A DNA stretch of 64,000 nt from Sporosarcina sp. P2 (GCF_002743255.1 NZ_PDYY01000013.1:1-64000), one strand, 5' to 3'; counted from the stretch's first letter, positions 17,262 through 27,247 are shown. Program-made: numbers and translations. The notes: a model not told the origin generated them from the letters alone.

Positions 17262-19394
17262 TTATTTTCCTATCGATTCTAGAGGTTGCACACTATTCGT
17301 TGTATGGCCAGCTCTTTCCAACGTATCCAGAGGGGCGAAGTGGTCTAATGTGTAGCTATTTACTTCATTTACGGACATCGTGTAGAGGGCATTGTCGCTA
17401 TACAACAGCCGTTGAATTTCTTTTTCCCAGTCCATGTATTCATGCGTCATGTGTTTGGTCAAATCGGCTGTTTGGACGATGCCGCGTTCCGCTGTGATTT
17501 CGTAAATCATTGCGCCAGAGCTTTGAAGATCTAGGATATTTTCACGCTTGGATTGCTCATACACTGAAATTGGAAAGCCGAATAAGTGGCGTGTTGGATG
17601 GATGAACAAGGCGTGATGATCATGCTGGACAGAGGAATAGGTGCCTTGCCCGCCAATCACTTCAGAAGCGGTTTCTTTTGGATTGGCAAAATCGGTTACG
17701 TCGAACACTGAAATTTTCATGCCGCCTGTTTGAATAATAGGTGCGCCGCCTTGCGGATTTTTCTTTGCAATTGTTTCATAACCGAAGCCGATCAAATGGC
17801 CTTCGTCAAGCGGATGCAAGTAGTTGCTAAAGCCAGGAATCTTCAGCTCGCCAAGCACTTTCGGGTTATTCGGGTCCGCAACGTCCATGACGAATAGCGG
17901 GTCCGTTTCGCGGAACGTTACCATATACGCTTTGTCTCCGAGGAATCGTGCAGAATAAATTCGTTCATTGACCGCCAGATTCTCGACTGAACCGACTTGT
18001 TTCATATTTTCATCGAGAATGAATAAATGGTTCTTCGCTTTATTACGTTCATCCCAAAGATTCCCTTCTGTTGTGACCGTACGGAAGTAGCCATTGTGCT
18101 CATCCATTGAAAACTGATTTAAAATCGTTCCTTTCAGTTGGGCAGTTTGTAAGAAATGCACTTGTGTTTTGTCCAGACTGAATTTGAATACTTCGCTAGT
18201 ACTTTGCTGATTGTTTTGGTAGTTTGTGGACGTCAGATACAGATGATTTGGAGACATATAGAGCTGTTCACCACTGCCCAGATAAGCTTTCTTATTCACT
18301 CCTCCCTCTTCTCCCGACTCGATATCGAGTGTCGTAATGACCGAGTAGGAAGGTTCCATGGCGCCTGGCAAAATCGAGATTTTATCGAGTGCTAGCGGCT
18401 GTACCTTTTGAGCCGCTGCGGAATCATAAACTTTTGGTATTAGCTGATCTTCTACAGAGATCTGATGATCATACCAAAGGAATGGCTGATTATTCGTGAT
18501 CATGTAAACGAATTGGCCGATTTTACGTGTTCCGATGACGTATCCTTCTGCACCCGTTTCACGAATAAGTTTCGGATTCGTACGGTCTGTGACGTCATAC
18601 ACACGAATGACGGACATTTGTTGTGTCGGCATCATGCGGTCTCCCGTCCTATTCGAATCCATATTGGTTGTCGGCGCGTCTAGATTTCGGCCACCAATTA
18701 ATACGACTTTATCTTGATCTATATACAGTTGGTTTGCATAAAACTCATCCGAAAAGGCTACCTTGCTGGCACGGACCATCTCGTTTGAATTACGGACATC
18801 TGTGATCATAAGCCCTTCGCCATTTAGGACATCATAGAGGAAATCACCATCCGTTTTGACAGTATCTGCTTCATCTACTCCCGCTACTTGCTGATTGGTC
18901 TGTGAATGATCAGCGACGCCACTAGTAGAAGCTTTATCTTCCGAAGAAGACTCTTCCATGATTTCACTGCGTCCCTGAGGTTCCACCCGTTCAAAAAAGT
19001 TCTCTATTTCCTTAATGGAAGTGACGGGCTGTACGGATTCGAGAACGGTGAATGAAAGAACTTGTTCTTCAGCACGTTTCCATATTCCAAAACTTTTAGA
19101 TGGGATATGCAATGTATAGTCCCCTGGCTGTAGCCCACCTACTTGCAATGACGTGTTTTTATTTCCGTACGAAAGCTTGGCAGGTGTTTTCTTATTACCT
19201 TTCTTAATATGGAACTTCGAAGCATCCAAGTTTTCCCTAACCGGATTCGTAAAGTAGACATTCAGCGACTGACCCGCGAGTACGGACTTCGTGGATGTGA
19301 TACCAACTTTCGGCCAGAACAAGAAACTGATCAGTACAACGATTCCGATCGTTCCAGCTACACCCAATACAATGAGCCATCTCCCTGTATTCAT
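17262..19394 (-). CDS. Membrane-anchored beta-propeller domain protein
   Basis: About 710 residues. An N-terminal membrane anchor (about residues 5-30, WLIVLGVAGTIGIVVLISFL) is followed by an Ig-like region (about 40-120) and then a long secreted C-terminal beta-propeller domain (about 170-690). Characteristic are TNQQVAGVDEADTVKTDGDF, VTDRTNPKLIRETGAEGYV and repeated D-P-N-P-K-V-L-G blades. The family (bacterial and archaeal Beta_propel) is extracellular with unknown function. The ATG at 19394 follows AAGAGGAG by nine bases and is preferred over upstream in-frame starts. The gene is co-directional with the 20088-19510 gene but separated from it by a terminator. Confidence 0.85.
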   Translation of the reverse strand: MNTGRWLIVLGVAGTIGIVVLISFLFWPKVGITSTKSVLAGQSLNVYFTNPVRENLDASKFHIKKGNKKTPAKLSYGNKNTSLQVGGLQPGDYTLHIPSKSFGIWKRAEEQVLSFTVLESVQPVTSIKEIENFFERVEPQGRSEIMEESSSEDKASTSGVADHSQTNQQVAGVDEADTVKTDGDFLYDVLNGEGLMITDVRNSNEMVRASKVAFSDEFYANQLYIDQDKVVLIGGRNLDAPTTNMDSNRTGDRMMPTQQMSVIRVYDVTDRTNPKLIRETGAEGYVIGTRKIGQFVYMITNNQPFLWYDHQISVEDQLIPKVYDSAAAQKVQPLALDKISILPGAMEPSYSVITTLDIESGEEGGVNKKAYLGSGEQLYMSPNHLYLTSTNYQNNQQSTSEVFKFSLDKTQVHFLQTAQLKGTILNQFSMDEHNGYFRTVTTEGNLWDERNKAKNHLFILDENMKQVGSVENLAVNERIYSARFLGDKAYMVTFRETDPLFVMDVADPNNPKVLGELKIPGFSNYLHPLDEGHLIGFGYETIAKKNPQGGAPIIQTGGMKISVFDVTDFANPKETASEVIGGQGTYSSVQHDHHALFIHPTRHLFGFPISVYEQSKRENILDLQSSGAMIYEITAERGIVQTADLTKHMTHEYMDWEKEIQRLLYSDNALYTMSVNEVNSYTLDHFAPLDTLERAGHTTNSVQPLESIGK

Positions 19395-19465
19395 CGTTTT
19401 CATCTCCTCTTGTTTAGTATGTATAAGAGTAGACTGCAAACTCTTGGTTTCGTTACATCCTATTA

Positions 19466-19506
19466 AAAAAAGCTAAAAACGCTCTTTTTATAGAGTGATT
19501 TTAGCT
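19466..19506 (-). terminator. Intrinsic terminator of the 192-residue protein gene
   Basis: AGCTAAAATCACTCT pairs with AGAGCGTTTTTAGCT on the minus strand and is followed by seven T. It ends the transcript of the preceding gene before the beta-propeller gene starts. Confidence 0.8.
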
Positions 19507-19509
19507 TGG

Positions 19510-20088
19510 TCACAGCTTTTTCCATTTTCCATCGCCTTCTACGTTACTGATCGATTGTCCCATATGAAATAGATTTTCAAGCTTCAGTTCGTCCAAATAT
19601 CCCTTGAGTTCAAGCATGATATGATCGGTATCGATCTTCTCCTTGTTGAAGAGACTGATATCAACCGGTAGCGGTACTTTCATTTTTTGCCCCGGTTCGA
19701 TTTTCAATCCAAGATCAGTCGAGTACTTGAAGGGGTTCTCTGTCCAACCTTTCTCCAGTTTCACCTCGAAGCTGAAGGTTAATGTCGGCTGGTGAATGAC
19801 CCTATTGGTGTCATTATTTATCTCAATTAGGTATTCAATTTTTCCATCTTCCAACGCTTTTTCTTGTAACACTTTAAGCTGTACATTTTCTAGATCTTCG
19901 TAAAGACCTACAGCTGGCACAACCTTTTCAGTTTCAGTGTTCGACTTTTGTAATAACGGTAGCACGAGTAGCAGAAACATCACGGTGGCTGTTGCGACAA
20001 CACCCCAGATCACCAGGCTTTGCTTTTTTCTACGGGGTTGAATCCCGATTTCCTTCTTGCGGCCCTGGTCTTTTTCTTGTTCGTCCAT
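19510..20088 (-). CDS. Single-pass membrane protein with extracytoplasmic domain, unknown
   Basis: 192 residues. A charged cytoplasmic N-terminus (about 1-22, with RRKK) and one transmembrane segment (about 25-45, VIWGVVATATVMFLLLVLPL) precede an extracellular region of about 145 residues. This region is rich in beta-strand-like segments (EYLIEINNDTNR, TLTFSFEVKLEKGW). It resembles no family I can name with confidence. A GAGGAGGG site lies five bases before the ATG. Neighbouring the beta-propeller surface protein suggests a cell-surface role, which is inference only. Confidence 0.7.
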   Translation of the reverse strand: MDEQEKDQGRKKEIGIQPRRKKQSLVIWGVVATATVMFLLLVLPLLQKSNTETEKVVPAVGLYEDLENVQLKVLQEKALEDGKIEYLIEINNDTNRVIHQPTLTFSFEVKLEKGWTENPFKYSTDLGLKIEPGQKMKVPLPVDISLFNKEKIDTDHIMLELKGYLDELKLENLFHMGQSISNVEGDGKWKKL

Positions 20089-20192
20089 CGTATCCCTCCT
20101 CTCTACATTTCATTTCTATGGATAGTGTACAGTAATAGTCTAATGTATGCAGTAGGCATCTATTATCGAATTAAATTCGACCCATTTCTTTC

Positions 20193-20224
20193 ATAAAAAA
20201 AAGAAGAGCAGAAATTCTCTCTTC
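20193..20224 (-). terminator. Intrinsic terminator of the aminotransferase gene
   Basis: On the minus strand GAAGAG pairs with CTCTTC around an A/T loop and is followed by eight T. Confidence 0.75.
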
Positions 20225-20235
20225 CTCGTTGTTAT

Positions 20236-21408
20236 TTACACACTCACAATCGATAATTCTTTAAGCTGTTCAATCGCTTGTTCAATCAATTCCACTTTTT
20301 GCACGAGTGCAAGGCGGACGTACCCTTTCCCTGCGGTGCCGAAGATGCTGCCAGGTACCATGACGACACCCGCTTGTTTGATCACTTCGAAGACGAATTC
20401 TATGTCGTCTAGGTCGTACGGATATTTTGCCCAAACGAACATACCACCTTCAGATGGCGTCGTTTCCCAGCCCAGTGATGCAAGTCCGTCCATTAACGCG
20501 TGATGGCGTTTAGAGAACTCTGCGCGTAGGCGATCCGTGATCTCTTCACCATTATCAAGCGCCACAATAGCGGCTTCTTGGATCGGTCCGAATGTTCCAT
20601 AGTCGAGATTGGATTTTAGTTCGCGGAGCACTTTGATCATTTCTGCATTCCCAACGAAGTAAGCGATCCGCGCACCTGCCAAGCTAAAGCTTTTCGACAG
20701 CGAATTGATTTCCATACCAACTTCCATTGCGCCCGGTGTCGTGAGGAAACTTGCCGGACGGTCGCCTGAGAAATAGTATTCCGAGTAGGCTGCGTCATGT
20801 AGTACGATAATGTCGTATTTCTTCGCAAACGCTACGACTTCTTTGAAGAAGGCTTCATTCGGCATTGCGGGTACTGGGTTTCCTGGCAAGTTCAGGATAA
20901 GTAGTTTCGTTTTTTTCAAAACATCTTCCGGGACTTCGTTTAGATTAGGCAAGAAGTCGTTCTCCGCAAGCAATGGCATGTAATAAGGCACAGCGCCTGC
21001 TAGTTTAATTCCCGCGTCATAGGCGACGTAGGCAGGATTCGTTGTCAGAACGTAATCTCCTTCGTCACAGAACGCAAAAGGTAAATGAACGAGGCCTTCC
21101 TGCGAACCCATCGTTTGCAAGATTTCTGTCTGGGGATCGATGATGACACCTGTCCGCCGCTTGTAGTAATCCGCGACGGCTTCATGGAATCGTTTCGTCC
21201 CTCCGAGTGTGTAACCGTAAGAAGATGCTAATGCACTTTGCTCAGACAACGCTTGGCGTACACGCTCGTCAGGCGGAAGATCCGGGCTGCCGAGGCTTAA
21301 ATCGACGACTTGGGCACCTGTTGCTTTTTTTAACTCAGCAGCTGCTTTTAAGTCACCAAAGATCGCTGGTGAGAAGATGGACATTTTTTTGGAAGGTTGA
21401 AAGTTCAT
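20236..21408 (-). CDS. Class I/II PLP-dependent aminotransferase (DapL/AlaT-like)
   Basis: A 390-residue fold-type I aminotransferase. Visible are the substrate-side DLSLGSPDLPPD block, the YGYT segment, NLPGNPVPAMP (the N-P motif, with Val-Pro instead of the common Thr-Gly), D in LHDAAYSEYYF and the PLP lysine in SLSKSFSLAGAR. R in YVRLALV should bind the substrate carboxylate. The family transfers amino groups to 2-oxoglutarate or pyruvate; LL-diaminopimelate, alanine or aspartate are possible donors. AAGGAG lies nine bases upstream of the ATG. It is monocistronic. Confidence 0.87.
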   Translation of the reverse strand: MNFQPSKKMSIFSPAIFGDLKAAAELKKATGAQVVDLSLGSPDLPPDERVRQALSEQSALASSYGYTLGGTKRFHEAVADYYKRRTGVIIDPQTEILQTMGSQEGLVHLPFAFCDEGDYVLTTNPAYVAYDAGIKLAGAVPYYMPLLAENDFLPNLNEVPEDVLKKTKLLILNLPGNPVPAMPNEAFFKEVVAFAKKYDIIVLHDAAYSEYYFSGDRPASFLTTPGAMEVGMEINSLSKSFSLAGARIAYFVGNAEMIKVLRELKSNLDYGTFGPIQEAAIVALDNGEEITDRLRAEFSKRHHALMDGLASLGWETTPSEGGMFVWAKYPYDLDDIEFVFEVIKQAGVVMVPGSIFGTAGKGYVRLALVQKVELIEQAIEQLKELSIVSV

Positions 21409-21562
21409 GAAGACACGCTCCTTAGCTGTTATATAGTACGTAATGACTTCATTATAACACGCGAAAAGGCCACTTGGATTAATTTTCTATCGAACATCTG
21501 GATGTTTGTTCTCCGGCAATCAGGGAATACTTTTCATAACTACATGCTGAGGAGGATGTCAC

Positions 21563-22444
21563 ATGAGTCAAGATTCATACGAAAAAATCGACGAGAATAT
21601 TACGGGACAGACACAATCTACACAGCCCGGTGTCGAGGCAGAGATGCATCCCGCCCCAATTTATGATGATCCAACGTTTAAGGGTGCAGATAAACTTAAA
21701 GGCAAAACCGCACTGATCACAGGCGGCGATAGCGGAATTGGTCGTGCCGTTGCGGTTGCCTATGCGAAAGAAGGAGCGAACGTGGCCATCGCCTATTTGG
21801 CTGATCAGGAAGATGAAGATGCGGATAAAACGATCGAATTAATCGAGAAATATGGTGGCAAAGCGAAGAAATATCAAACGGATATTAGTAGCGACAAAAA
21901 CTGTAAACAGCTAATTGGACAAGTTATTAAAGATTTTGGTGAGATAAATATACTAGTCAACAATGCCGGAAAACAATTTCCTCAACAGTCCATCGAAGAC
22001 ATTACCGAAGAGCAGTTGAAGGAAACGTTCGAAACGAACTTTTTTGGCTTGTTCTTTATGTCAAAGGCAGCCATAACACATATGAAAAAAGGCGACTGCA
22101 TAATCAACACTTCTTCGATTACAGCCTATAACGGATCGCCTGGATTGCTTGATTACTCCGCGACAAAAGGAGCCATCACAAGCTTTACACGATCATTAGC
22201 CTTAAATGTATCGGATAAAGGGATTCGTGTAAATGCAGTAGCACCAGGACCGATCTGGACGCCATTGATCCCTGCTACATTCGACGCGAAAACTGTGGCT
22301 GAACATGGAGCCGATACACCGATGAAGCGCCGCGGACAGCCAGCTGAGAACGCACCCGCTTATGTTTTCTTAGCTTCTAAAGACTCGAGTTATATGACAG
22401 GACAGACGATACACGTGGATGGAGGGGACTTTGTCGGTTCTTAA
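21563..22444 (+). CDS. SDR family oxidoreductase (general-stress type, YhxC/YdaD-like)
   Basis: A 293-residue short-chain dehydrogenase with an N-terminal extension of about 45 residues typical of the Bacillus YdaD/YhxC group. NAD(P) binding TGGDSGIGRAVA (about 53-64), NNAG in LVNNAGKQFP, and catalytic Ser (NTSSITAY), Tyr and Lys (YSATKGA) are all present. The C-terminus ends GQTIHVDGGDFVGS. Substrate is unknown; related genes are in the sigma-B stress regulon of B. subtilis. A strong GAGGAGG site precedes the ATG at 21563. Confidence 0.9.
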   Translation: MSQDSYEKIDENITGQTQSTQPGVEAEMHPAPIYDDPTFKGADKLKGKTALITGGDSGIGRAVAVAYAKEGANVAIAYLADQEDEDADKTIELIEKYGGKAKKYQTDISSDKNCKQLIGQVIKDFGEINILVNNAGKQFPQQSIEDITEEQLKETFETNFFGLFFMSKAAITHMKKGDCIINTSSITAYNGSPGLLDYSATKGAITSFTRSLALNVSDKGIRVNAVAPGPIWTPLIPATFDAKTVAEHGADTPMKRRGQPAENAPAYVFLASKDSSYMTGQTIHVDGGDFVGS

Positions 22445-22505
22445 CTTGGAATAAATGGCGGTTGAAATGTAACCGCGCTATGGCCTTACAACTAGAAATT
22501 CCACG

Positions 22506-22550
22506 CAAAAAAACGATGCGGTAAGCCACACTAATTGGCTTACCGCATCG
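22506..22550. terminator. Strong palindromic terminator between convergent genes
   Basis: CGATGCGGTAAGCC (22514-22527) and its exact complement GGCTTACCGCATCG (22537-22550) form a 14-bp stem. Seven A on the left act as the T-run for the minus-strand acyl-CoA dehydrogenase transcript. On the plus strand only CTGTTATTC follows. Confidence 0.85.
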
Positions 22551-22553
22551 CTG

Positions 22554-23747
22554 TTATTCTTCAAACGGCCACTTAGGCAACATGCGATTCAACTTCTTAT
22601 CGCTACGCTCTCCAAGCACATACTCCGCCTGCATGATCGTATGGATTTCTCGCGTGCCTTCATAAATGACGGGCGCTTTCGAGTTGCGTAAATACCGCGC
22701 AACCGGATACTCATCCGAATAGCCGTACGCTCCATGGATCTGCACTGCGTCATCTGCCGCTTGGTTGGCAAAATCACAAGCTTGCCACTTCGCGAGTGAT
22801 GTTTCACGCGTGTTTCGAACGCCGCTATTTTTCAATTCACCCGCACGATAAACGAGAAGACGGCTCATCTGATAACCTGCTTCCATCTTTGCAAGCATTT
22901 GCTGAACTAGTTGGTGTTCACCTATTTTCTTACCGAACGTTTCACGCGTTGTGGCGTACTCTACGCTTGATTCAAGACAGGCATACAATAAGCCTACTGC
23001 GCCTGCTGCCACCGTGAAACGTCCATTATCTAGCGCCGCCATCGCAATTTTAAAACCTTCGCCTTCTTCGCCCAGTAGATTCGCAGCGGGTACGCGAACG
23101 TCTTCAAAAAATAGCTCACCCGTGTTACCTGCCCGAATACCGTACTTCCCTTTAATTGCCTTCGATGAAAATCCAGGCATTGTACGCTCTACAATGAATG
23201 CGCTGATGCCGTGGTGTTTCTTCGATTTATCCGTGTAGGCGAAAACGAGAAAATTGTCTGCCGCATCACAAAGTGAAATCCAAGTTTTCTGACCGTTCAA
23301 TACATAGTCATTTCCGTCACGAACCGCTGTTGTTTGAATGGCAGAAACATCCGAGCCAGCGCCAGGTTCCGTCAATCCGAACGCACCGATTTTCTCACCT
23401 TTGGCTTGTGGCACCAAGTACCGTTGTTTCTGGTCATTCGTTCCCCACTGCATCAGTGTCATGCAATTTAAACCGATGTGTACGGAAACTGCAGTGCGAA
23501 ATGCCGTGTCTCCACGTTCGAGTTCCTCGCATAGAATCGCTAAAGCATTATAATCCATACCGCTGCCACCGTATTTTTCCGGTACACAAACTCCCATGAA
23601 TCCTAGATCCGCGAGCCGTTTCCAAATTCCCCCGTCAAAATTTCCTTGGGCATCCCATTTCGCAATATGCGGCATGATTTCGGCATCTACAAACTGTCTG
23701 GCTGTCTGTCGCAACATGTTCTGTTCATCTGTAAATGTAAAGTCCAT
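22554..23747 (-). CDS. Acyl-CoA dehydrogenase
   Basis: A 397-residue flavoprotein. The FAD/substrate blocks FGLTEPGAGSDVSAIQT and YVLNGQKTWIS are present, as is the R-x-x-x-FG block (TTRETFGKKIGEHQLVQ). The catalytic glutamate is in VIYEGTREIH, and QIHGAYGYSDEYPV is conserved. It oxidises an acyl-CoA to the 2,3-enoyl-CoA in the cytoplasm. Chain length cannot be read; given the lysine-degradation genes upstream on the same strand, a branched or glutaryl-type substrate is one possibility, untested. AAAGGAGG precedes the ATG. It lies 25 bp after the GNAT gene. Confidence 0.9.
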   Translation of the reverse strand: MDFTFTDEQNMLRQTARQFVDAEIMPHIAKWDAQGNFDGGIWKRLADLGFMGVCVPEKYGGSGMDYNALAILCEELERGDTAFRTAVSVHIGLNCMTLMQWGTNDQKQRYLVPQAKGEKIGAFGLTEPGAGSDVSAIQTTAVRDGNDYVLNGQKTWISLCDAADNFLVFAYTDKSKKHHGISAFIVERTMPGFSSKAIKGKYGIRAGNTGELFFEDVRVPAANLLGEEGEGFKIAMAALDNGRFTVAAGAVGLLYACLESSVEYATTRETFGKKIGEHQLVQQMLAKMEAGYQMSRLLVYRAGELKNSGVRNTRETSLAKWQACDFANQAADDAVQIHGAYGYSDEYPVARYLRNSKAPVIYEGTREIHTIMQAEYVLGERSDKKLNRMLPKWPFEE

Positions 23748-23772
23748 CTTCGTGTCCTCCTTTACAATGAAA

Positions 23773-24381
23773 CTAGGCTTTTTCGATACGTGCGTTCACC
23801 GCAATCTGCCCGACTGGTATACGGTATACGCGGTTATACAACTGTCGATAAAACTTCCTAAACTGACGTTCATTCAACGCGGGCAGTTGCGAAGTCGTCA
23901 TCAGTAATAACGGGTGCTTAAAATTCGTCAGCTTCAACGTTTTATCAAGTGTCAGTCCATTCCGTTCGTAAAATGCAATACGTCGTGTTCGGATTGATAA
24001 TTCTTCTTCGTTTTTGGAAAAGTCCGGGTCTTCCACTTCGAGTAGTATTCCCGATGGCGATAACGCATCCAGACGGCGAAGTAGCACGCTGCCTAATCCA
24101 TACGAACGGAATTCCGGCGCTATTGCCAAATAGAGTACGTGAATACCTCCATATTTCGGGATTTCTTGATAGATAGCATAGCCGTAAACATTGATACCGT
24201 CCGTCAAGTAGACTGCACGCAAGATGTTTTTCTTGAGTGCTTTGCGCATAATCGGAAACGGAATATGGTCGAGAAATCCGAAGTCTACTGACATGAATTT
24301 GAATAACCTATTTACTGTCCGTCGATTGGTTGCGAGATGCTGTAATCCCATCTGTGATGAATTCAAAGTTTGTTGTTGCAT
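23773..24381 (-). CDS. GNAT family N-acetyltransferase
   Basis: 202 residues. The GNAT acetyl-CoA loop is visible as LAIAPEFRSYGLGSVLLRRL (about 95-114), and ILLEVEDPDF plus RIAFYERNGL form the C-terminal half of the fold. It transfers an acyl group from acetyl-CoA to an unknown amine. AAGGAG lies nine bases before the ATG. It lies upstream of, and probably is co-transcribed with, the acyl-CoA dehydrogenase. Confidence 0.82.
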   Translation of the reverse strand: MQQQTLNSSQMGLQHLATNRRTVNRLFKFMSVDFGFLDHIPFPIMRKALKKNILRAVYLTDGINVYGYAIYQEIPKYGGIHVLYLAIAPEFRSYGLGSVLLRRLDALSPSGILLEVEDPDFSKNEEELSIRTRRIAFYERNGLTLDKTLKLTNFKHPLLLMTTSQLPALNERQFRKFYRQLYNRVYRIPVGQIAVNARIEKA

Positions 24382-24459
24382 TCCACTTCACTCCTTAGAA
24401 ATACGAGGAGATGGTCTATTGAGATCTAAATCCACGCTTTCCTACCAGTATATACTGTA

Positions 24460-25608
24460 TCAGGCCTGTTGTACGTCAATAACAACTCCGCGCTTCTTCA
24501 TTTCTTCGATATACAATTCACCAGGCACGATCTTTTCCGGTGGGTACGCGCCTCTTTTCGTAATGATGCCATTGCCAATCATTTGCGCTACAACTGAAAT
24601 GGTGTTGGCCGTCGCAAGTGCCATAGCCGTTTCGTTGGTGTTCTGATCTTTTTCGGTAATCATATTACACAAAATCGTATGCGGCTGTCCGTCTTTCGTA
24701 CCGCTCACTATAACGCGAAGCAAGACGGCATCCGATTTATCCCCTAGGCGTAGTTGCGGCGTCAAATGAGCGAGCATAACGTCGCGTACACGTAACGGTC
24801 TACCGTCTACTCGAATCATGGATTCCCTAGACAGTAAACCGAGATCCACTAACACTTGAACTTTTTCAGCATGACCCGGATAACGGATCGTCTTGTATTC
24901 TAGCGTCTCGACAGCAGGGAATGACTCAAGCAGCGTCGACGTACCGCCTGATGTATGGAAGGCTTCCATTTCGCCGTAGCCATCAAATTCCAATGTTTCA
25001 ATTTCCGATAATGAAGGCAATTCCTTCACTTCGCCTTTTCGCCTAACGCGTGATGTATCGGTGTAATGATCGAATAATCCTTCCAATGAAAAGACGACAT
25101 GATAATTCAGTGGTGGCTCAGGCTTGACCGGAACTCCACCTACGTAAAGTTTGATCGACTGGGTTTCGTCTAGCAACGATGCGCCGTAACCAGCCAGAAT
25201 ATTAATCATGCCCGGTGCCACCCCCAGGTCCGGAATCAGCGTTACGCCTTTTGCGATAGCTTGTTCATTCAGCGCGAGCACTTTTTCCGTCGCGCCACCG
25301 ATATGTCCGCCTAGATCCACAACGTGTACGCCCCGTTCTACTGCACAGCGAGCGACGGCTTCATTGAATGTATAAAACAATGCGTTGACGACAATATCAC
25401 CCAATCCAATGACGTCGCTAAGTTGCTCTTCATTCGTAGCATCGAGCAATAAAATATCGAGTTTTTCATTCATTAGTTCTTCGGCAAAATCTTCTGCTTG
25501 CCGAATCGCACGGTCCGCGAGATACACTCTCTTCACTTCGTCCTGCTTCACTAAATCACGAACGACTTCTTTTCCCATTAAGCCTGCACCTAATACCACT
25601 ACTTTCAT
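24460..25608 (-). CDS. lysDH: L-lysine 6-dehydrogenase (saccharopine dehydrogenase family)
   Basis: A 382-residue protein beginning with the NAD-binding VVLGAGLMGKEVVRDL. Recognisable blocks are VVNALFYTFNEAVA, VDLGGHIGGATEKVL, IPDLGVAPGMINILAGYGAS, FHTSGGTSTL and the C-terminal ITKRGAYPPEKIVPGELY. From memory this run of blocks matches the Geobacillus lysine 6-dehydrogenase closely. That enzyme oxidatively deaminates the epsilon-amino group of lysine with NAD+, giving 2-aminoadipate 6-semialdehyde. The aldehyde dehydrogenase 25 bp upstream would take the next step. The ATG at 25608 follows AAGGGATGA; the open frame extends 53 codons into the upstream gene and is rejected. A saccharopine-forming enzyme is a less likely alternative. 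Confidence 0.85.
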   Translation of the reverse strand: MKVVVLGAGLMGKEVVRDLVKQDEVKRVYLADRAIRQAEDFAEELMNEKLDILLLDATNEEQLSDVIGLGDIVVNALFYTFNEAVARCAVERGVHVVDLGGHIGGATEKVLALNEQAIAKGVTLIPDLGVAPGMINILAGYGASLLDETQSIKLYVGGVPVKPEPPLNYHVVFSLEGLFDHYTDTSRVRRKGEVKELPSLSEIETLEFDGYGEMEAFHTSGGTSTLLESFPAVETLEYKTIRYPGHAEKVQVLVDLGLLSRESMIRVDGRPLRVRDVMLAHLTPQLRLGDKSDAVLLRVIVSGTKDGQPHTILCNMITEKDQNTNETAMALATANTISVVAQMIGNGIITKRGAYPPEKIVPGELYIEEMKKRGVVIDVQQA

Positions 25609-25633
25609 CTGCTCATCCCTTCTTCCCGTAAGT

Positions 25634-27109
25634 TCATTCCGTATCGATTTGCGCGCGCTGCAACTTGCCGCTGTAATCGATGTAAATGCTCTTCCATTCC
25701 GTAAAGACATCCAGTGCGGCAACACCGGAGTCACGATGGCCGTTCCCTGTCCCTTTCGTTCCACCAAACGGCAAATGAATTTCCGCCCCTGTTGTGCCTG
25801 CGTTGATATAGACGATACCTGTATCTAGGTCGCGTTGTGCGCGGAATACTTTATTGACGTCTTGCGAGAAAATCGAACTGGACAAGCCATATGCGACGCT
25901 GTTATTCACTTCAATCGCTTCTTCAAGACTGCTGACCGTAATCAATGAAACGACTGGGCCGAAAATTTCTTCTTGCGCGAGACGGCTATCCCATGCGACA
26001 TCCGCAAACAATGTCGGCTCAACATAATGTCCATTTGCGAATTTGCCTTCATTCAGCACATTTCCACCCGCCACCAGGTTTGCGCCTTCACTTTTGCCGA
26101 TCTCGATATAGCCTTGGATTTTCTCCAGTGCCTTTTCATTGATCACAGGGCCGACTTTCACCGATTCATCCAGACCGTCACCCATCGTTAGTTCTTTCAT
26201 GCTCTCGATCAGACGTTTCTGCAACTCTTCTTTCACATCTTGATGAACGATGACTCGGCTACAAGCTGTACAGCGCTGTCCTGCCGTTCCAAATGCGCTC
26301 CACAAAATACCTTCTACCGCTAGTTCAATATCTGCATCTTCTAGCACGATGACCGCATTTTTGCCGCCCATTTCTAAAGATACTTTCTTCAAATGACGAC
26401 CACCTAATTCCGCAACATGGCGCCCTGTTTCCGTCGAGCCGGTAAATGAAATAACACGTACATCGGGATGTTCAATCAGCGCAGTACCAACATCTGCACC
26501 CGAACCGAAGACGATATTCGCCACACCATGCGGCAAGCCGGCTTGTTCAAAAATCCATGCCATTTCATACGCCATCAACGGTGTTTCTGTTGCCGGTTTC
26601 CAAATAAATGTATTGCCCGCCACAATTGCCGGAAACGACTTCCACGTAGCAATGGCAATCGGGAAATTCCACGGTGTGATTAGACCGACAACGCCAATCG
26701 GCGCTCGAACACTCATCGCAAACTTATCCTGCAACTCAGACGGAACCGTTTCACCGAACAACCGCCGACCTTCTCCAGCCATGTAGAACGCCATGTCGAT
26801 TCCCTCTTGCACTTCACCGCGTGCCTCTTCTATGACTTTTCCCATTTCCTTCGTCAATACTTGCGCTAGATGTTCCTTTTTGTCTTTCATAATACGGCCA
26901 ATTTCATAGAGATAATCTGCACGTTTCGGTGCCGGCACCAAAGCCCATTTCTTCTGCGCCATTTTCGCCGCGGCAACCGCTTGCCGAACCTCTTCATCCG
27001 TTGACAAAGGTACTTGCGCCAGTTCTTCCCCGTTCGCTGGATTGAGTACGGCAGTATAACTAGCGGCTTCCTCTTGCCACATGCCATCAATGTAGTTAGT
27101 TAGCTTCAT
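25634..27109 (-). CDS. Aldehyde dehydrogenase, probable 2-aminoadipate-6-semialdehyde dehydrogenase
   Basis: 491 residues, full-length NAD(P)+-dependent aldehyde dehydrogenase. The [12 protein letters not shown] block, cofactor motif [12 protein letters not shown], general base Glu in [10 protein letters not shown] and catalytic Cys in GQRCTACSR (near 288) are present. The C-terminus keeps EIFGPVVSL and [17 protein letters not shown]. It would oxidise the product of the downstream lysine 6-dehydrogenase to 2-aminoadipate. That substrate is inferred from the operon; the fold alone fits many aldehydes. ATG at 27109 follows AAAGGGG by eight bases, so the frame from 27181 is too long. Confidence 0.88.
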   Translation of the reverse strand: MKLTNYIDGMWQEEAASYTAVLNPANGEELAQVPLSTDEEVRQAVAAAKMAQKKWALVPAPKRADYLYEIGRIMKDKKEHLAQVLTKEMGKVIEEARGEVQEGIDMAFYMAGEGRRLFGETVPSELQDKFAMSVRAPIGVVGLITPWNFPIAIATWKSFPAIVAGNTFIWKPATETPLMAYEMAWIFEQAGLPHGVANIVFGSGADVGTALIEHPDVRVISFTGSTETGRHVAELGGRHLKKVSLEMGGKNAVIVLEDADIELAVEGILWSAFGTAGQRCTACSRVIVHQDVKEELQKRLIESMKELTMGDGLDESVKVGPVINEKALEKIQGYIEIGKSEGANLVAGGNVLNEGKFANGHYVEPTLFADVAWDSRLAQEEIFGPVVSLITVSSLEEAIEVNNSVAYGLSSSIFSQDVNKVFRAQRDLDTGIVYINAGTTGAEIHLPFGGTKGTGNGHRDSGVAALDVFTEWKSIYIDYSGKLQRAQIDTE

Positions 27110-27247
27110 TAAAATTACCCCTTTCTGCTCCATATAGTTTTCGTTCGTCGCCTCTATTAGAATTGTTCGACAATATATCATCCTATTCCTTTAAAGCTTG
27201 ACATATTCCGAATAAATTAACTTGATAGGCAGGCATTGATAACAGGC

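Noticed and set aside
22445..22505. Further 21-bp repeat array after the SDR gene
   Set aside because: A GCGGTTG-like string occurs once, but there is no periodic GAGCG core.
25385..25828. 147-codon plus-strand frame across the lysine dehydrogenase and aldehyde dehydrogenase junction
   Set aside because: Antisense to both enzymes; low-complexity Ser-rich composition typical of a shadow frame.
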